A stretch of 64,000 nucleotides of DNA. Origin: SYLG01 sp965226945. Lineage in GTDB: Bacteria > Planctomycetota > Planctomycetia > Gemmatales > Gemmataceae. Shown piece after piece: positions 8,620 to 17,425 of this stretch. Every line of letters starts with the position of its first letter. Position 1 is the first letter of the stretch. The stretch spans positions 8,246,001 to 8,310,000 of the forward strand of contig OZ245717.1 of assembly GCA_965226945.1 (NCBI GenBank), written 5' to 3'. Below the pieces are notes generated by a model, which did not search any database, had not been told where the DNA came from, and worked only from the letters and a program-made list of their open reading frames with translations. Both the position numbers and the translations under genes were made by a program.

Positions 8620-9447
8620 CTATTGGCGCCAAGAGGCGGCTTCCTCGCCATCGAGGCGCAAGGTCAGGCACTTGGCGCTGCCCCCCGCCTTGATGAATTC
8701 GGTCAACCGAAGGGGAATCACTTCGAAGCCTAGCGCGCGTAACGAGTCCGCCAAGCGTGGCGCGCCATCGTTGAGGATTACGGTTTTGCCCACGACGACG
8801 GCATTGCAACTAAAGCTCGCGGCCTCGTCGGCCCCCACTTCGATCAACTGCTCGACGCGTGAGCGCAAGACATTGCGGCCGTACTCGTCAAAGGCCCCGG
8901 GAAAATAAATCGCCTGGGTCGCCGAAAGTGGACAAAAACAGGTATCCAGGTGATAATAGCGCGAATCGACCAGTTCCAAGGGCAACACTTCGACGCCCAG
9001 CCGCGCGCCAATCCACTGATGGCCACGAGCATCGGAACGGAAACGGTAGCCGGCAAAAAGCGTCTCTCCCAGAAACAGCGCGTCCCCTGCCCCTTCAAAG
9101 CAGTGACTTTCGGGAATCGAGACGACCTCCCAGCCATGACTTGCCGCCCAGGCGGTGTAATAGGGCTCCTCCCCTTTCCTGACGCCATAGCGAAAACGCG
9201 AAGGGATAAAGATTTTGCCAAAGACCAGACCCGCATTCGCTGTGAACACCAGGTCGGGCAGGCCCTGCACTGGATCGACCAGATCGATCGTCACGCCCAG
9301 ATTGACAAGGGCGTCGCGAAGCGATTGCCACTGCTTGACGGAAGCATCTCGGTCGGCACCGACCAGCCGGTTCATCCAGGGGTTGATCTCATATTCGATT
9401 CCGTAGAAATCGGGCGGACACATGAGAATGCGAGGTTGCGGCTTCAT
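8620..9447 (-). CDS. Amidinotransferase-fold hydrolase, probable arginine dihydrolase/deiminase-type enzyme
   Basis: The 275-aa protein has the signatures of the guanidino-modifying (DDAH/arginine deiminase) fold: PDLVFTANAG with Asn71, FEGAGD with Glu118, YYHLDTCF with His166 and the nucleophile Cys260 in GGSAKC. It matches the N-terminal domain of cyanobacterial AgrE/ArgZ better in layout than classical 400-aa arginine deiminases. That domain hydrolyses arginine to ornithine, ammonia and CO2, and an Asn near position 71 is reported there as important (from memory). The next gene upstream encodes the counterpart of the AgrE C-terminal half and ends 6 bp away; the Shine-Dalgarno of this gene (GAGGTGA) contains that stop. 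DDAH activity is an alternative. Confidence 0.8.
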   Translation of the reverse strand: MKPQPRILMCPPDFYGIEYEINPWMNRLVGADRDASVKQWQSLRDALVNLGVTIDLVDPVQGLPDLVFTANAGLVFGKIFIPSRFRYGVRKGEEPYYTAWAASHGWEVVSIPESHCFEGAGDALFLGETLFAGYRFRSDARGHQWIGARLGVEVLPLELVDSRYYHLDTCFCPLSATQAIYFPGAFDEYGRNVLRSRVEQLIEVGADEAASFSCNAVVVGKTVILNDGAPRLADSLRALGFEVIPLRLTEFIKAGGSAKCLTLRLDGEEAASWRQ

Positions 9448-9453
9448 GGCGAT

Positions 9454-10722
9454 TCACCTCGGCAATCCGGTCAATTCGGCGCTAAGGCTGCGCAAAAACG
9501 GCTCGACATCGGTGACGAGACTGATCGTCTGGGACGAACCCCGGTCGCTCAGTTTGGTCAAGGTGGAAGGGTTGATGTCGACGCAAACGACCTTGACCCA
9601 CCCGGGCAGCAGGTTGCCGGTCGCGACCGAGTGGAGCATCGTCGCGATGAGCAGGGCAAAGCCGACTCCCTTGATCGATTCGCGCATACGCCTCTGCGCT
9701 TCGAGCATGTCGGTGATCACTTCAGGCAACGGGCCGTCATCGCGAATCGAACCGGCCAGAACGATGTCGATTCCTTTCTGATAGGCCTCGTACATGATTC
9801 CCGATTTCACAAGCCCCGAGTCGATCGCGCTTTTGATGCCGCCGACTCGCCTGATCGTGTTGATCGTGCGCAGGTGATGCTCGTGGCCGTGATCGACCGA
9901 CTGGCCTTCCATGATGCTGATGCCGAGGCTGGTGCCGTAGATCGATTGCTCCAGGTCATGGGTGGCAAGCGCATTGCCGCCGAAGAGCGTTTGAATCCAG
10001 CCCTGCTCGATGAGCCGCGCGACATGCTGCGCCGAACCGGTATGAATGATCGCGGGACCTCCGACAAGCAGGACCTTTTGCCCCGCCGTTCGGGCCGCCC
10101 GGATCGATTCGGCCACGGCGCGGATGCTCACCGCCTTCGGCTTTTCGCTGGAGACGGCCGAATTCATGAAGCCAAAGAGTAGTTCTCCTTGCGGCCGCTC
10201 CAGGGGTGTCACGCGCACGCCGGCATAACCGACGACGATCTGCATTCCGGGCATGACATCGAGCATGGCGACACAGCGGGCCGTGCGCGTTTTGGGATCT
10301 ATGGCGATCCCGCAGTCCATCTCTTGATCGGCCACCTCGATCCAACGACCGGCGATACGCACCTCGGTTGCCTGATTCGTCGTACTGTAGAATTTTTCGG
10401 GAAAGGCCCCCGCCATGTCGGCGACTGCAGTCTGGGCATCGCTCAAATGGACCGGCGTGGCACCATGTTCGACCAGGTCGGCGAGGATTTCATTGAGCGC
10501 TTCCTGCGATTTCGCCTTCACGGCGATGCGCGCGTAGCTCTGATCGACGCGGCGCGAACCGATCGTGCACTCGCGAATTTCGAACGATCCGCCCATCTGC
10601 AAGATCCGGTCGAGGATCTTGGGAAGGATGAGGGAGTCTACGATATGCCCCCTGACCTCGATCTCCTCGATGGTCGCGGGAGCCGCCTGAGCCTTGCCTG
10701 AGGAATGCGCATGGGGTGACAT
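9454..10722 (-). CDS. TIGR00300/LOR-SDH family protein, probable ornithine cyclodeaminase
   Basis: The 422-aa protein begins, after a short variable stretch, with the LOR/SDH conserved region (IEVRGHIVDSLILPKILD, GGSFEI, SYARI), then a central domain with CVAMLDVMPGMQIVVG and a Rossmann-like C-terminal part (KVLLVGGPAIIHTGS, VDHGHEHH, GSIRDDGPLPEV). Members of this family act as ornithine cyclodeaminase (ornithine to proline plus ammonia) in methanogens and as the C-terminal half of cyanobacterial AgrE. A strong ribosome site (GGAGGGGG) precedes the ATG at 10722. Coupling with the downstream hydrolase suggests arginine to proline breakdown or nitrogen recycling. Confidence 0.85.
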   Translation of the reverse strand: MSPHAHSSGKAQAAPATIEEIEVRGHIVDSLILPKILDRILQMGGSFEIRECTIGSRRVDQSYARIAVKAKSQEALNEILADLVEHGATPVHLSDAQTAVADMAGAFPEKFYSTTNQATEVRIAGRWIEVADQEMDCGIAIDPKTRTARCVAMLDVMPGMQIVVGYAGVRVTPLERPQGELLFGFMNSAVSSEKPKAVSIRAVAESIRAARTAGQKVLLVGGPAIIHTGSAQHVARLIEQGWIQTLFGGNALATHDLEQSIYGTSLGISIMEGQSVDHGHEHHLRTINTIRRVGGIKSAIDSGLVKSGIMYEAYQKGIDIVLAGSIRDDGPLPEVITDMLEAQRRMRESIKGVGFALLIATMLHSVATGNLLPGWVKVVCVDINPSTLTKLSDRGSSQTISLVTDVEPFLRSLSAELTGLPR

Positions 10723-10824
10723 GTTTCCCCCTCCATGGGATGGGAGCCGATTGGGCCTGATGGAGTCGTCAGTTTATTTTAGGGAGAGTTCCAGTCGGGA
10801 AGAAACACCGAAGCAAGCTTGCGC

Positions 10825-10858
10825 AAAAGCCACCTCCTTTTGGGCAAAGTGGCTTGCA
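10825..10858 (-). terminator. Hairpin after the sterol desaturase gene
   Basis: AAGCCAC (10827-10833) pairs with GTGGCTT (10849-10855) across a 15-nt loop, and the pairing may extend outward. On the minus strand the stem runs into TTTTGCG. It lies 58 bp beyond the desaturase stop and about 105 bp before the TIGR00300 start, so it may separate the two transcripts. The long loop makes this a weak call. Confidence 0.35.
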
Positions 10859-10912
10859 TTTCGATCGATTTGCCCCTCTACTCCGTTCGCGGCGAGGCGC
10901 CGCGTGGGAAAT

Positions 10913-11866
10913 TCAGGGGATCTTTGAGGGCGCTGTGGGGCGATCGCCCGAGGAACCCGATCGAAAAGGCAAAGCGATGACGCGGCCGACCTCACAGGAA
11001 TTGGGATAGCTGGCCGGTTCGGTGACTCCCAATCGCTCGGGATGCCGGCCGGGCCAATAGATGAAGGTGCCGAACAGGTGATCGAAGATCGTAAGGACCG
11101 CGCTGAAGTTTTTCGCCTCGTCCTGATGGGCGCTGTGGTGATAGCGATGACTCTCCGGTCCACAAACCAGGTAGTTGAGCCAGCCTAGCCGGATGCCGGC
11201 GTTCAGGTGGCTGACGATGCCATGCAAATTGGCAAGCACGCTGAAAACAAAGGTGGTTTCCGGGGAGATGCCAAGCGTCCAGGGAAGCAAGGCCATGAGC
11301 ACAATGCTTACGGTGAACAGATCGAGGGGATGACTGACAGGTTGCATCAGCACATAGACGCGATCGGGCAGATGGTGGGCCGCGTGGGTTCGCCAGAGAA
11401 ACCGCCCCACCCTGCCTTGCAGTTCATGGCTCAAACGGTGATGCCAATAATGGAGAAATTCGAAGGTGAGAAAAAGTAGGGGCAAAGCAGCAATCATCGG
11501 CAAGGATGCCAGCAGGCCATGATGGCTCTCGGCCAGGGTGATCGCCAGCCAGCCCACGCCAATCTGCCCAAGCCCCAGCACGATGTTGTTGATCAAGAGG
11601 AACTTCAAATCCCGGTCGAAAAACGAACGGGATGTCATTCCCCATTCGGCGCGCAAGGGAAAGCGCCATTCGACGAGCACATAGAACAGAAGAATCCCAA
11701 GCATCATCGGGCCTTGCACCGCCAGGTAGTTCCTGGAAGTCGCAATCGCCCACCAGCAGCCTGCCAGGCAGACCCCAAGGGTCAATGGATAGGAGCCATA
11801 AGCGACGAGCGGCCAGATCTTCGATTCGAACTTGGTCATGAGATCGCGACGGATCCGTGGCGTCAT
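10913..11866 (-). CDS. Sterol desaturase/fatty acid hydroxylase family membrane protein
   Basis: The 317-aa protein has four to five hydrophobic segments and the three histidine clusters of the di-iron fatty acid hydroxylase superfamily: HYWHHRLSHE, HAAHH and HRYHHSAHQDE. Such enzymes hydroxylate or desaturate sterols, carotenoids or fatty acyl chains with O2. The start could be the ATG at 11866 or the Met nine codons later at 11839 (MTKFESK). Nearby genes give no pathway. The last 15 or so residues are polar and may be disordered. The substrate cannot be predicted. Confidence 0.87.
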   Translation of the reverse strand: MTPRIRRDLMTKFESKIWPLVAYGSYPLTLGVCLAGCWWAIATSRNYLAVQGPMMLGILLFYVLVEWRFPLRAEWGMTSRSFFDRDLKFLLINNIVLGLGQIGVGWLAITLAESHHGLLASLPMIAALPLLFLTFEFLHYWHHRLSHELQGRVGRFLWRTHAAHHLPDRVYVLMQPVSHPLDLFTVSIVLMALLPWTLGISPETTFVFSVLANLHGIVSHLNAGIRLGWLNYLVCGPESHRYHHSAHQDEAKNFSAVLTIFDHLFGTFIYWPGRHPERLGVTEPASYPNSCEVGRVIALPFRSGSSGDRPTAPSKIP

Positions 11867-12385
11867 GTGCCGGGCAATGGGGACTTCCTTGATTTTACGT
11901 GAAGTTCAAGTTGCCAAAAAGCACGGATGTCCGAGACTCCCTCGGTCAGGATTAGTTTCAGAAGTCAGCTCCGATCTGAGTTAAGACCCGGATCGAAGCG
12001 TAAGACCAACCGACTCATAGAATCTTTACTCCTGCACCTAAATCCGCGTATCGAGTACCAAGCAACCCAACGCTGGCTTGGAAAGCTCCGCCTAGTGGAT
12101 TCCAATACAGGTTCTTTGCAAAAAATGTGCAATTTCCGATTTCCACGGCTGGACCACAGAATGTTACGTCATTAGGCCCACAATCGTCCCTGGATTGCAC
12201 TATAGACGCATCTGCCGGACGGCATTGGGGCACAACTCTTCCTTTTTAAGAGTCAAATCATTAAAATTAAGGGCACTTACGGTTCAATAGGTTTGGCTGG
12301 ACGCCGGGGTATTTGCTTCAGATGACAGTCAACAATAGCCGCCGGCACCAAACCTGAATAGCCCCCAGTAATCGCTAGTGTAGAA
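11867..12385. other. AT-rich intergenic stretch before the TIR gene
   Basis: These 519 bp hold no gene I can support. Base composition falls clearly below that of the neighbours from about 11890 on. A short minus-strand frame at 12015-12233 has no recognisable motif and no convincing start. The stretch is likely the left flank of the AT-rich island with the TIR gene. Confidence 0.5.
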
Positions 12386-13246
12386 ATGCAAAAACCAATT
12401 GTTTTTATATCACATATAACAGAAGAAAAAGAAATAGCATCAAGCCTCAAGAAGCTGGTTGAAAATACATTCCTTAATATGATTGATGTTTTCGTTTCGT
12501 CAGACCCAAGCAGCATTAAAATGGGCAAACGATGGCTGGACGAAATTACAATCGCCTTGAAAAGCTGTGCCATTGAAATCGTACTTGCGAGTCCAAAATC
12601 TGTTTCGCGACCATGGATCAATTTTGAGGCTGGAAGCGGGTGGATTCGTGAAATCCAAGTCATTCCACTTTGTCATTCAGGAATGAAGCCGGGCAGATTG
12701 CCAGCTCCACTGAACTCGCTTCAAGGTGCAATCGCTACGGAAAAGTCAGATTTGGAGCGCATCTTCCCAGTTTTGGCGGCAGCTGTGGGCAGCGGATTGC
12801 CCAGCGCAGTTAACTACCAAGAATTCATTTCAACTGTCTTGTCATTTGAAAACGATTCAAAAATAATTGCTTCACACAATGAAAAAAATAAGATCGAAGA
12901 TGACACCAATCTCCATGCGCATGAAAAATCAGTAATTATTGAGATAGCTAATAAAATTACCGATCCCGACGATGGCATACCCATTTGGGGAATAAAACAG
13001 GACATTCTTAAGCAAGGAGAATTCAACTCTCTTGCTATTTCCCTAGCCTTTAAAACACTAAGTCGCAAGAGCTTTATAGAAATCTATACAGACTCAAATA
13101 ATGACAGCTATAACCAGGAGTTCAAGGCCGTAAAAATACGAGAGGAAGGATGGGAGTGGTTTGAGGAGAATAAAAATAACCTGGATTTAAGAGGGGCAGT
13201 GGCGCGACGCCGCGGGTATGATCCTGGAGACGAACTGCCGTTCTAA
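12386..13246 (+). CDS. TIR domain protein with C-terminal winged helix, possible defence gene
   Basis: Residues 1-115 form a TIR domain: KPIVFISHITEEKEIASSL (strand A and box 1), VFVSSD, MGKRWLDEI, VLASPKSVSRPWINFE and VIPLCHSGM. Glu81 in PWINFE is in the place of the catalytic Glu of NAD-cleaving bacterial TIRs. Residues about 180-265 look like a winged helix (WGIKQDIL, ISLAFKTLSRKSFIEIY, KAVKIREEGWEWFEEN). Codons are AT-rich, unlike every neighbour, which suggests recent transfer. No Shine-Dalgarno precedes the ATG at 12386. TIR proteins often act in phage defence, but no partner such as ThsA is present nearby. Confidence 0.82.
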   Translation: MQKPIVFISHITEEKEIASSLKKLVENTFLNMIDVFVSSDPSSIKMGKRWLDEITIALKSCAIEIVLASPKSVSRPWINFEAGSGWIREIQVIPLCHSGMKPGRLPAPLNSLQGAIATEKSDLERIFPVLAAAVGSGLPSAVNYQEFISTVLSFENDSKIIASHNEKNKIEDDTNLHAHEKSVIIEIANKITDPDDGIPIWGIKQDILKQGEFNSLAISLAFKTLSRKSFIEIYTDSNNDSYNQEFKAVKIREEGWEWFEENKNNLDLRGAVARRRGYDPGDELPF

Positions 13247-13304
13247 TAGTCAGGAGCGCACTATAAACACCAAAAGCCATAAAAAAAACAGAAACCTCAG
13301 CCTC

Positions 13305-13643
13305 TCAGGCGAACCGGATGAGCAAAAACATCGAAGCGATTGCCAGGCCGATGCCAAGAACTTCGTAACGGTTGAGTTTTTCTTGAAAAAAGACGACGCC
13401 GACCAGCGTGAGCAGCACGATCATCGAAAGCGAGTACAGCACGCCAATGGTGCCTAGTTTCAGGTGGCGCATCACGAAGACCCAGCCGAAGGCCGTCGAA
13501 GCATAGAAAACAAAACCAATGTAGAAGGCGCGTGACTTCAAGGGCGCATCTTGACTGCTTGCCAGCTTTAGAAAATAGTCACCCACGATGCCGATGACAC
13601 TGAATGCGATCGTTACCAGAATGGCGGTCGTTTTTTCACTCAT
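13305..13643 (-). CDS. Small DMT/EamA-like four-helix membrane protein
   Basis: From the ATG at 13643 (MSEKTT) the protein is 112 aa with four predicted membrane helices: AILVTIAFSVIGIVGDYFL, FYIGFVFYASTAFGWVFVM, GVLYSLSMIVLLTLVGVVF and VLGIGLAIASMFLLI. The pattern PLKSRAF, FQEKLNRYEVLGI is like one half of an EamA transporter, or an SMR-type unit that would need to dimerise. Helix 1 contains acidic GDY rather than the SMR Glu. A frame extends 16 codons upstream but without hydrophobic start logic. It is probably last in a three-gene minus-strand operon. Confidence 0.72.
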   Translation of the reverse strand: MSEKTTAILVTIAFSVIGIVGDYFLKLASSQDAPLKSRAFYIGFVFYASTAFGWVFVMRHLKLGTIGVLYSLSMIVLLTLVGVVFFQEKLNRYEVLGIGLAIASMFLLIRFA

Positions 13644-13758
13644 CCGAAACAAACCTCGAAAGCGATTCCCTGCCGGCGGGTCTCGGGCCAATCAAGCATT
13701 TGGAATGCGCAGGGTTTGAGAATCCCAACCAAATCATCACTTGGTATTCGCCTGGGAA

Positions 13759-14655
13759 TCACTTAGGCGGTTGGGTTGGCGCCAGCCATGCCCGAAACCC
13801 GCGAAGCGCGGCGGGATGAAAGATGGTGGCGTGCGTCTCCGACGGCATGGCCACCCATTCATGGCGTAAACCAGGAGTTTTGGCCTCAGATAAAATCCCC
13901 GCCAGCTTTTGCGAGGCTTTGGCCAGGTCGGGCTGACTGCTGGATACCAAGTAAAGGGCCTTGCCTTTGCGATCTTTCCCCTTCAGCAGTTCGGGAGCCT
14001 GCGCCAGCAGCGATTCGCGATTCCACCACAAGCTGGCATCGAAGGCGAAATAGGTGCCGAATAGCTCAGGCTCAAGCAGAAATGTCTCCACGACGAACAG
14101 CCCGGCGAGCGACTCACCGACAATGGCCGCTTCGCGCGTCGTGCCGTACCGTCTGGAGATTTCCGGCATCAGTTCGCTCTTGAGAAACGTGCGAAACGCG
14201 GCCGAACCGCCGACCCTCGGCGCGATTTTTTTGTCCTCGGCAACGCTGGTCGGTCCGGTCAAATCGCGGCGCCGTTCGGTGTTTTCGATTCCCACGAGCA
14301 GGTGGGGCTTCATCGTCTTGTTGCCCACGCACACCTGAATCAGGCCGGCAACATGTAGAAAATCCTCGTCGATTCCGCCATCGAGCATGTAGAGGACGGG
14401 GATACCCAGGGCCTTGCCCGCTGTGACTCTGGGTGGGAGATAAATATTGATCCGCCGCTTTTCGCCGAGAATTCGAGAGTCCAGGACAAAGCTCTCTCCA
14501 ACGAGCAGTGGTGTCGCCTTGACCGAGTCCGACTCCCCCTGACTGGGAGGATGGTCTCCGAAAGCAGGCGACAATCCATCCGCTCGTCCTTCAGGCAGCA
14601 CGACGAGCCAGAGCGTCCACAACAAAAATGCACATCGTGTCGAAAAGGATCTCAT
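13759..14655 (-). CDS. Secreted esterase of the esterase D/Fes-like family (PF00756-type)
   Basis: The 298-aa protein has a signal peptide (LLWTLWLVVLPEGRADG), then the alpha/beta hydrolase features of the putative esterase family: RINIYLPP, VLYMLDGG, LVGIENTERRRDLT, a nucleophile elbow VGESLAGLF and a likely catalytic His in the ETHATIFHPA segment. This family includes siderophore esterases (Fes/IroE) and acyl-transfer esterases. No siderophore genes are seen, so the substrate is open. The gene starts 57 bp after the TlpA-like gene on the same strand and is likely cotranscribed with it. Confidence 0.85.
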   Translation of the reverse strand: MRSFSTRCAFLLWTLWLVVLPEGRADGLSPAFGDHPPSQGESDSVKATPLLVGESFVLDSRILGEKRRINIYLPPRVTAGKALGIPVLYMLDGGIDEDFLHVAGLIQVCVGNKTMKPHLLVGIENTERRRDLTGPTSVAEDKKIAPRVGGSAAFRTFLKSELMPEISRRYGTTREAAIVGESLAGLFVVETFLLEPELFGTYFAFDASLWWNRESLLAQAPELLKGKDRKGKALYLVSSSQPDLAKASQKLAGILSEAKTPGLRHEWVAMPSETHATIFHPAALRGFRAWLAPTQPPK

Positions 14656-14712
14656 CGAAGGCCAATCCTGAAAATGACGCGGCGCCGTCCTGGCGAAGCC
14701 AATGCAAAAAAA

Positions 14713-15696
14713 TCAATTTCCCGTGGCCCGGCGGATCAGCGCTTCAAGTAGAGAGCAAATCACTCCGCCACCCAGGACACATCCCCAAAAGAGACCCGTG
14801 GGCGAAAAGAGCATGCCTTTTAGCAGCCATTCCATCGGAGAAAAAAGGGTGATGTTTCGGGGCAGGCTCCAACTGGGAGACTCTCCCAGGAGCTTGCCCA
14901 CTTCACGAGAGATATTCTCTCCGCGTAAATTCGAGGCAACGATGTTCCCTTCCTGATTGACCAGCCAAATCCGCGGAATGGAATCGATTCCATATTTCTT
15001 GGCCAGCGGGTTGTCGAAACCCAGTTGCCCTTCCTTGTCGAAAAAAATCTGCGGCCACGGATGCGGATTTTTCTTGAGAAACCGGTTGAGCGTGGCTTTA
15101 TCGGAATCGAGACTGACGCTTACCACCTCCAACCCCTTGTCATGAAATGCATGGTAGGCGTCATCGATATTGGGGATTTCGGCAATGCAAGGCCCACACC
15201 AGGTGGCCCAAAAATCGATCAACACGACCTTTCCCTTATGCTCCTTCAGGTCGAACTGGCCTCCATCAACGGTCGGTCCGGCGATGGCCGCTGCCTTGCC
15301 GATGATTCCCGCTTGTTCCTTGACGAAGAAACCGTTGGTCGATCCTTCCGTCAAAATGCCGGCGACGATCAAGCCCACCAACCAGCCGGTGATTCCCCCC
15401 ATGTCCCCTTTCACCAAGCTGGGACTGTAAAGGGTCTGGGAGGCGCCGCCGCAAACCCAACGAGAAAACGCCGCGGCCAGGCCGGTGATCACTCCGATTT
15501 GCGCCAGCCGGACGAAGACGAGTCCGGCCAGCCCCTGGTTACCCGTGGCAAACACCACCGCCGCGTAACCGATTGCCGCCGTTCCCACCAAAAGCCCGCC
15601 GATGAACAGGCCATAAGAGATGGCGCCATGGAGGCCGCGATAGCGGGGCAGATCGGTTTGCTTACCTTCTTCGTTCTGGTGGAAGGGGGCGGACAT
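14713..15696 (-). CDS. Membrane-anchored TlpA/ResA-like thiol-disulfide oxidoreductase
   Basis: The ATG at 15696 is preceded by AGGAG and gives 327 aa. Three N-terminal hydrophobic segments (AISYGLFIGGLLVG, FVRLAQIGVITGLAAAF, GITGWLVGLIVAGIL) precede a thioredoxin domain with the active site WATWCGPC and the cis-Pro region IDSIPRIWLV. After the thioredoxin domain there is one more hydrophobic segment (SPTGLFWGCVLGGGVICSLL), which TlpA proteins normally lack. It likely reduces or isomerises disulfides on the outer face of the membrane. Cytochrome c maturation is one possible use in this cytochrome-rich region. Confidence 0.85.
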   Translation of the reverse strand: MSAPFHQNEEGKQTDLPRYRGLHGAISYGLFIGGLLVGTAAIGYAAVVFATGNQGLAGLVFVRLAQIGVITGLAAAFSRWVCGGASQTLYSPSLVKGDMGGITGWLVGLIVAGILTEGSTNGFFVKEQAGIIGKAAAIAGPTVDGGQFDLKEHKGKVVLIDFWATWCGPCIAEIPNIDDAYHAFHDKGLEVVSVSLDSDKATLNRFLKKNPHPWPQIFFDKEGQLGFDNPLAKKYGIDSIPRIWLVNQEGNIVASNLRGENISREVGKLLGESPSWSLPRNITLFSPMEWLLKGMLFSPTGLFWGCVLGGGVICSLLEALIRRATGN

Positions 15697-15952
15697 AACC
15701 TCGATCTCCTGGGGGAAGCACCTGGACAAATGCCGGCGTTAAACGAGCGAAGCCTGGCCGCAAACGAATTCACGATACTTTTACATTCACTACCTACGCG
15801 TTTCTTACGATTTTTTGGAACCACTTCCGCCCGATTGGCGTCCGGACCCGTGGCCATCGGCCGCACCTTTCTACACTCACCCTATCGGATGCGCGCGGAT
15901 CCCTTACTCCCCCCATTGAAGTACCGCAACGATTTCCTTGAGGAATGGATTC

Positions 15953-17401
15953 ATGACTGTTGTCGACGAAAGGCCCACCCCTTTGGTTCCTTTGACCCAG
16001 AAGAAATGGTGTCGAGCGCATGAAGGGTGCCCCTCACTGCGGATCTGGCTGGTGGCTTTGACTGTTTTCGCCAGCGCGATCTGCAGCGGCTCGGCCGCCA
16101 TGGGCCAAGGGGATGCGGTCAAAAAGATCGATGCCGTCGAACGGCTCAAGCTCGAGAATCTTGCGCGCACGCATGAGGCGCTTGGCAAGCTTCAGGCAGA
16201 GCGCAAAGAGTTGACGCGCACCGGACCCTACCGCGACTTCCGCGCCAACTTGCACGTACACTCCGCATTTTCGCACGACAGCCGGGGAACGATCGAGGAA
16301 ATCGTCGCGGCGGCGAAGAAAGTCGGTACCAAGGTGCTGATGTTCACGGAGCACCCGGCGCCCAAATACGACTTCATGGTGGATGGCCATCAAGGGCTCA
16401 AGGACGGCGTCCTTTTGATTCCCGGCGCGGAGGCCAACGGTTTCCTGGCCTTTCCGCGCAAGAGCATCAAGGGGATGGAGGCAACGCAAAAGCAGGAATT
16501 CGCCGATATCGTTTTGCGCACGGGGGGCCTGGTTTTCCTTTCTCATCTGGAAGAGCGGATGGACTGGAACATTCGCGGCATGACGGGCGTCGAAATCTAC
16601 AACACCCACGCGATCTTCAAGGATCAAAAGAACCTGGTGGCTTCGCTCAAAAGTCCGTTTGGTCTGATCAAAATGGAGAAATCGGTTCAGAAGTTTCCGC
16701 AGGAATCGTATTCGGCCCTTCACGAGTACCCGGCCAACTACCTCAAGCGTTTCGACGAATTGTGCCGCGCCACCCCCCAGGTGGGTGTGTCGGCCAACGA
16801 TGCTCATCAGAATGTCGGTGTGCGTATCACGATGAAGGAGAAGAATCAGGCGCTGATCGAAAGCGTGCTGGGAGAAAAGCTCATGGAAATCGATGCCTCG
16901 CTATTGGCCGCGATTCACCCCATACCAAAGGATGCCAAACCGGGAACCGTGCTCTTTCAATTTCGCCTGGATGGGTATGAATACGCTCTACGCCATGTCG
17001 GCACGCACCTGTTGATGCGCAAGCAAAGCGTCGAGGATGTGTGGGACGCGCTGGAAAAAGGGAGGGCCTTTGTCGCCTTCGACTGGATGGCCGATGCCAG
17101 CGGGTTCGATTTTTCTTGCCAGCAATCGCCTGAGATGGCCCAGGGCAAGGAGAACGGCGACGCGGGCAAAAGCGAGATGGGCGCCAACTTGGCCTACAAG
17201 GCCGGCCTTCGCTTCCAGGGACAGGCGCCCTTGCCTGGCCGCTGGAAATGGATCAAGGATGGCAAGGTCGCCGCTGAATCCATGGGTTCGCAACTCGATG
17301 TTGCCGCGACCGGACCGGGCGTTTACCGGGCGGAGGTCTGGCTGAATGTCGCGGGCGAAGAGCGGGTCTGGATCCTTTCGAATCCAATTTATCTCAAATA
17401 A
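15953..17401 (+). CDS. Exported PHP-domain protein, putative metal-dependent phosphoesterase
   Basis: The start is the ATG at 15953 with AGGA 8 nt upstream. The 482-aa protein has a hydrophobic segment at about residues 30-50 (LRIWLVALTVFASAICSGSAA). It then shows PHP motifs: NLHVHSAFSHDSRGTIEEIV, VLMFTEHP, LIPGAEANGF and GVSANDAHQNVG, which supply His/Asp/Glu metal ligands. The C-terminal 130 residues include a beta-rich region with WKWIKDGKVAAE, seen in secreted PHP proteins. Such proteins are usually annotated as histidinol-phosphatase-like, but the exported form is unlikely to make histidine. The next gene starts 24 bp downstream. Confidence 0.82.
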   Translation: MTVVDERPTPLVPLTQKKWCRAHEGCPSLRIWLVALTVFASAICSGSAAMGQGDAVKKIDAVERLKLENLARTHEALGKLQAERKELTRTGPYRDFRANLHVHSAFSHDSRGTIEEIVAAAKKVGTKVLMFTEHPAPKYDFMVDGHQGLKDGVLLIPGAEANGFLAFPRKSIKGMEATQKQEFADIVLRTGGLVFLSHLEERMDWNIRGMTGVEIYNTHAIFKDQKNLVASLKSPFGLIKMEKSVQKFPQESYSALHEYPANYLKRFDELCRATPQVGVSANDAHQNVGVRITMKEKNQALIESVLGEKLMEIDASLLAAIHPIPKDAKPGTVLFQFRLDGYEYALRHVGTHLLMRKQSVEDVWDALEKGRAFVAFDWMADASGFDFSCQQSPEMAQGKENGDAGKSEMGANLAYKAGLRFQGQAPLPGRWKWIKDGKVAAESMGSQLDVAATGPGVYRAEVWLNVAGEERVWILSNPIYLK

Positions 17402-17425
17402 CCACGCACGCCGAAAGAGCGCACG

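Noticed and set aside
8950..10182. A 410-codon plus-strand frame
   Set aside because: It is antisense to the amidinotransferase-fold and TIGR00300 genes, rich in Arg/Asp/His, and shows no domain; typical of high-GC third-position shadows.
12015..12233. Short minus-strand frame in the AT-rich flank of the TIR gene
   Set aside because: No ribosome site, no motif, and the composition does not distinguish it from noncoding DNA.
12197..13265. GCACTATA at 12197-12204 and 13258-13265 as possible target-site repeats flanking the TIR gene
   Set aside because: An 8-bp match over about 1 kb is easily due to chance, and there is no transposase, integrase or terminal inverted repeat.
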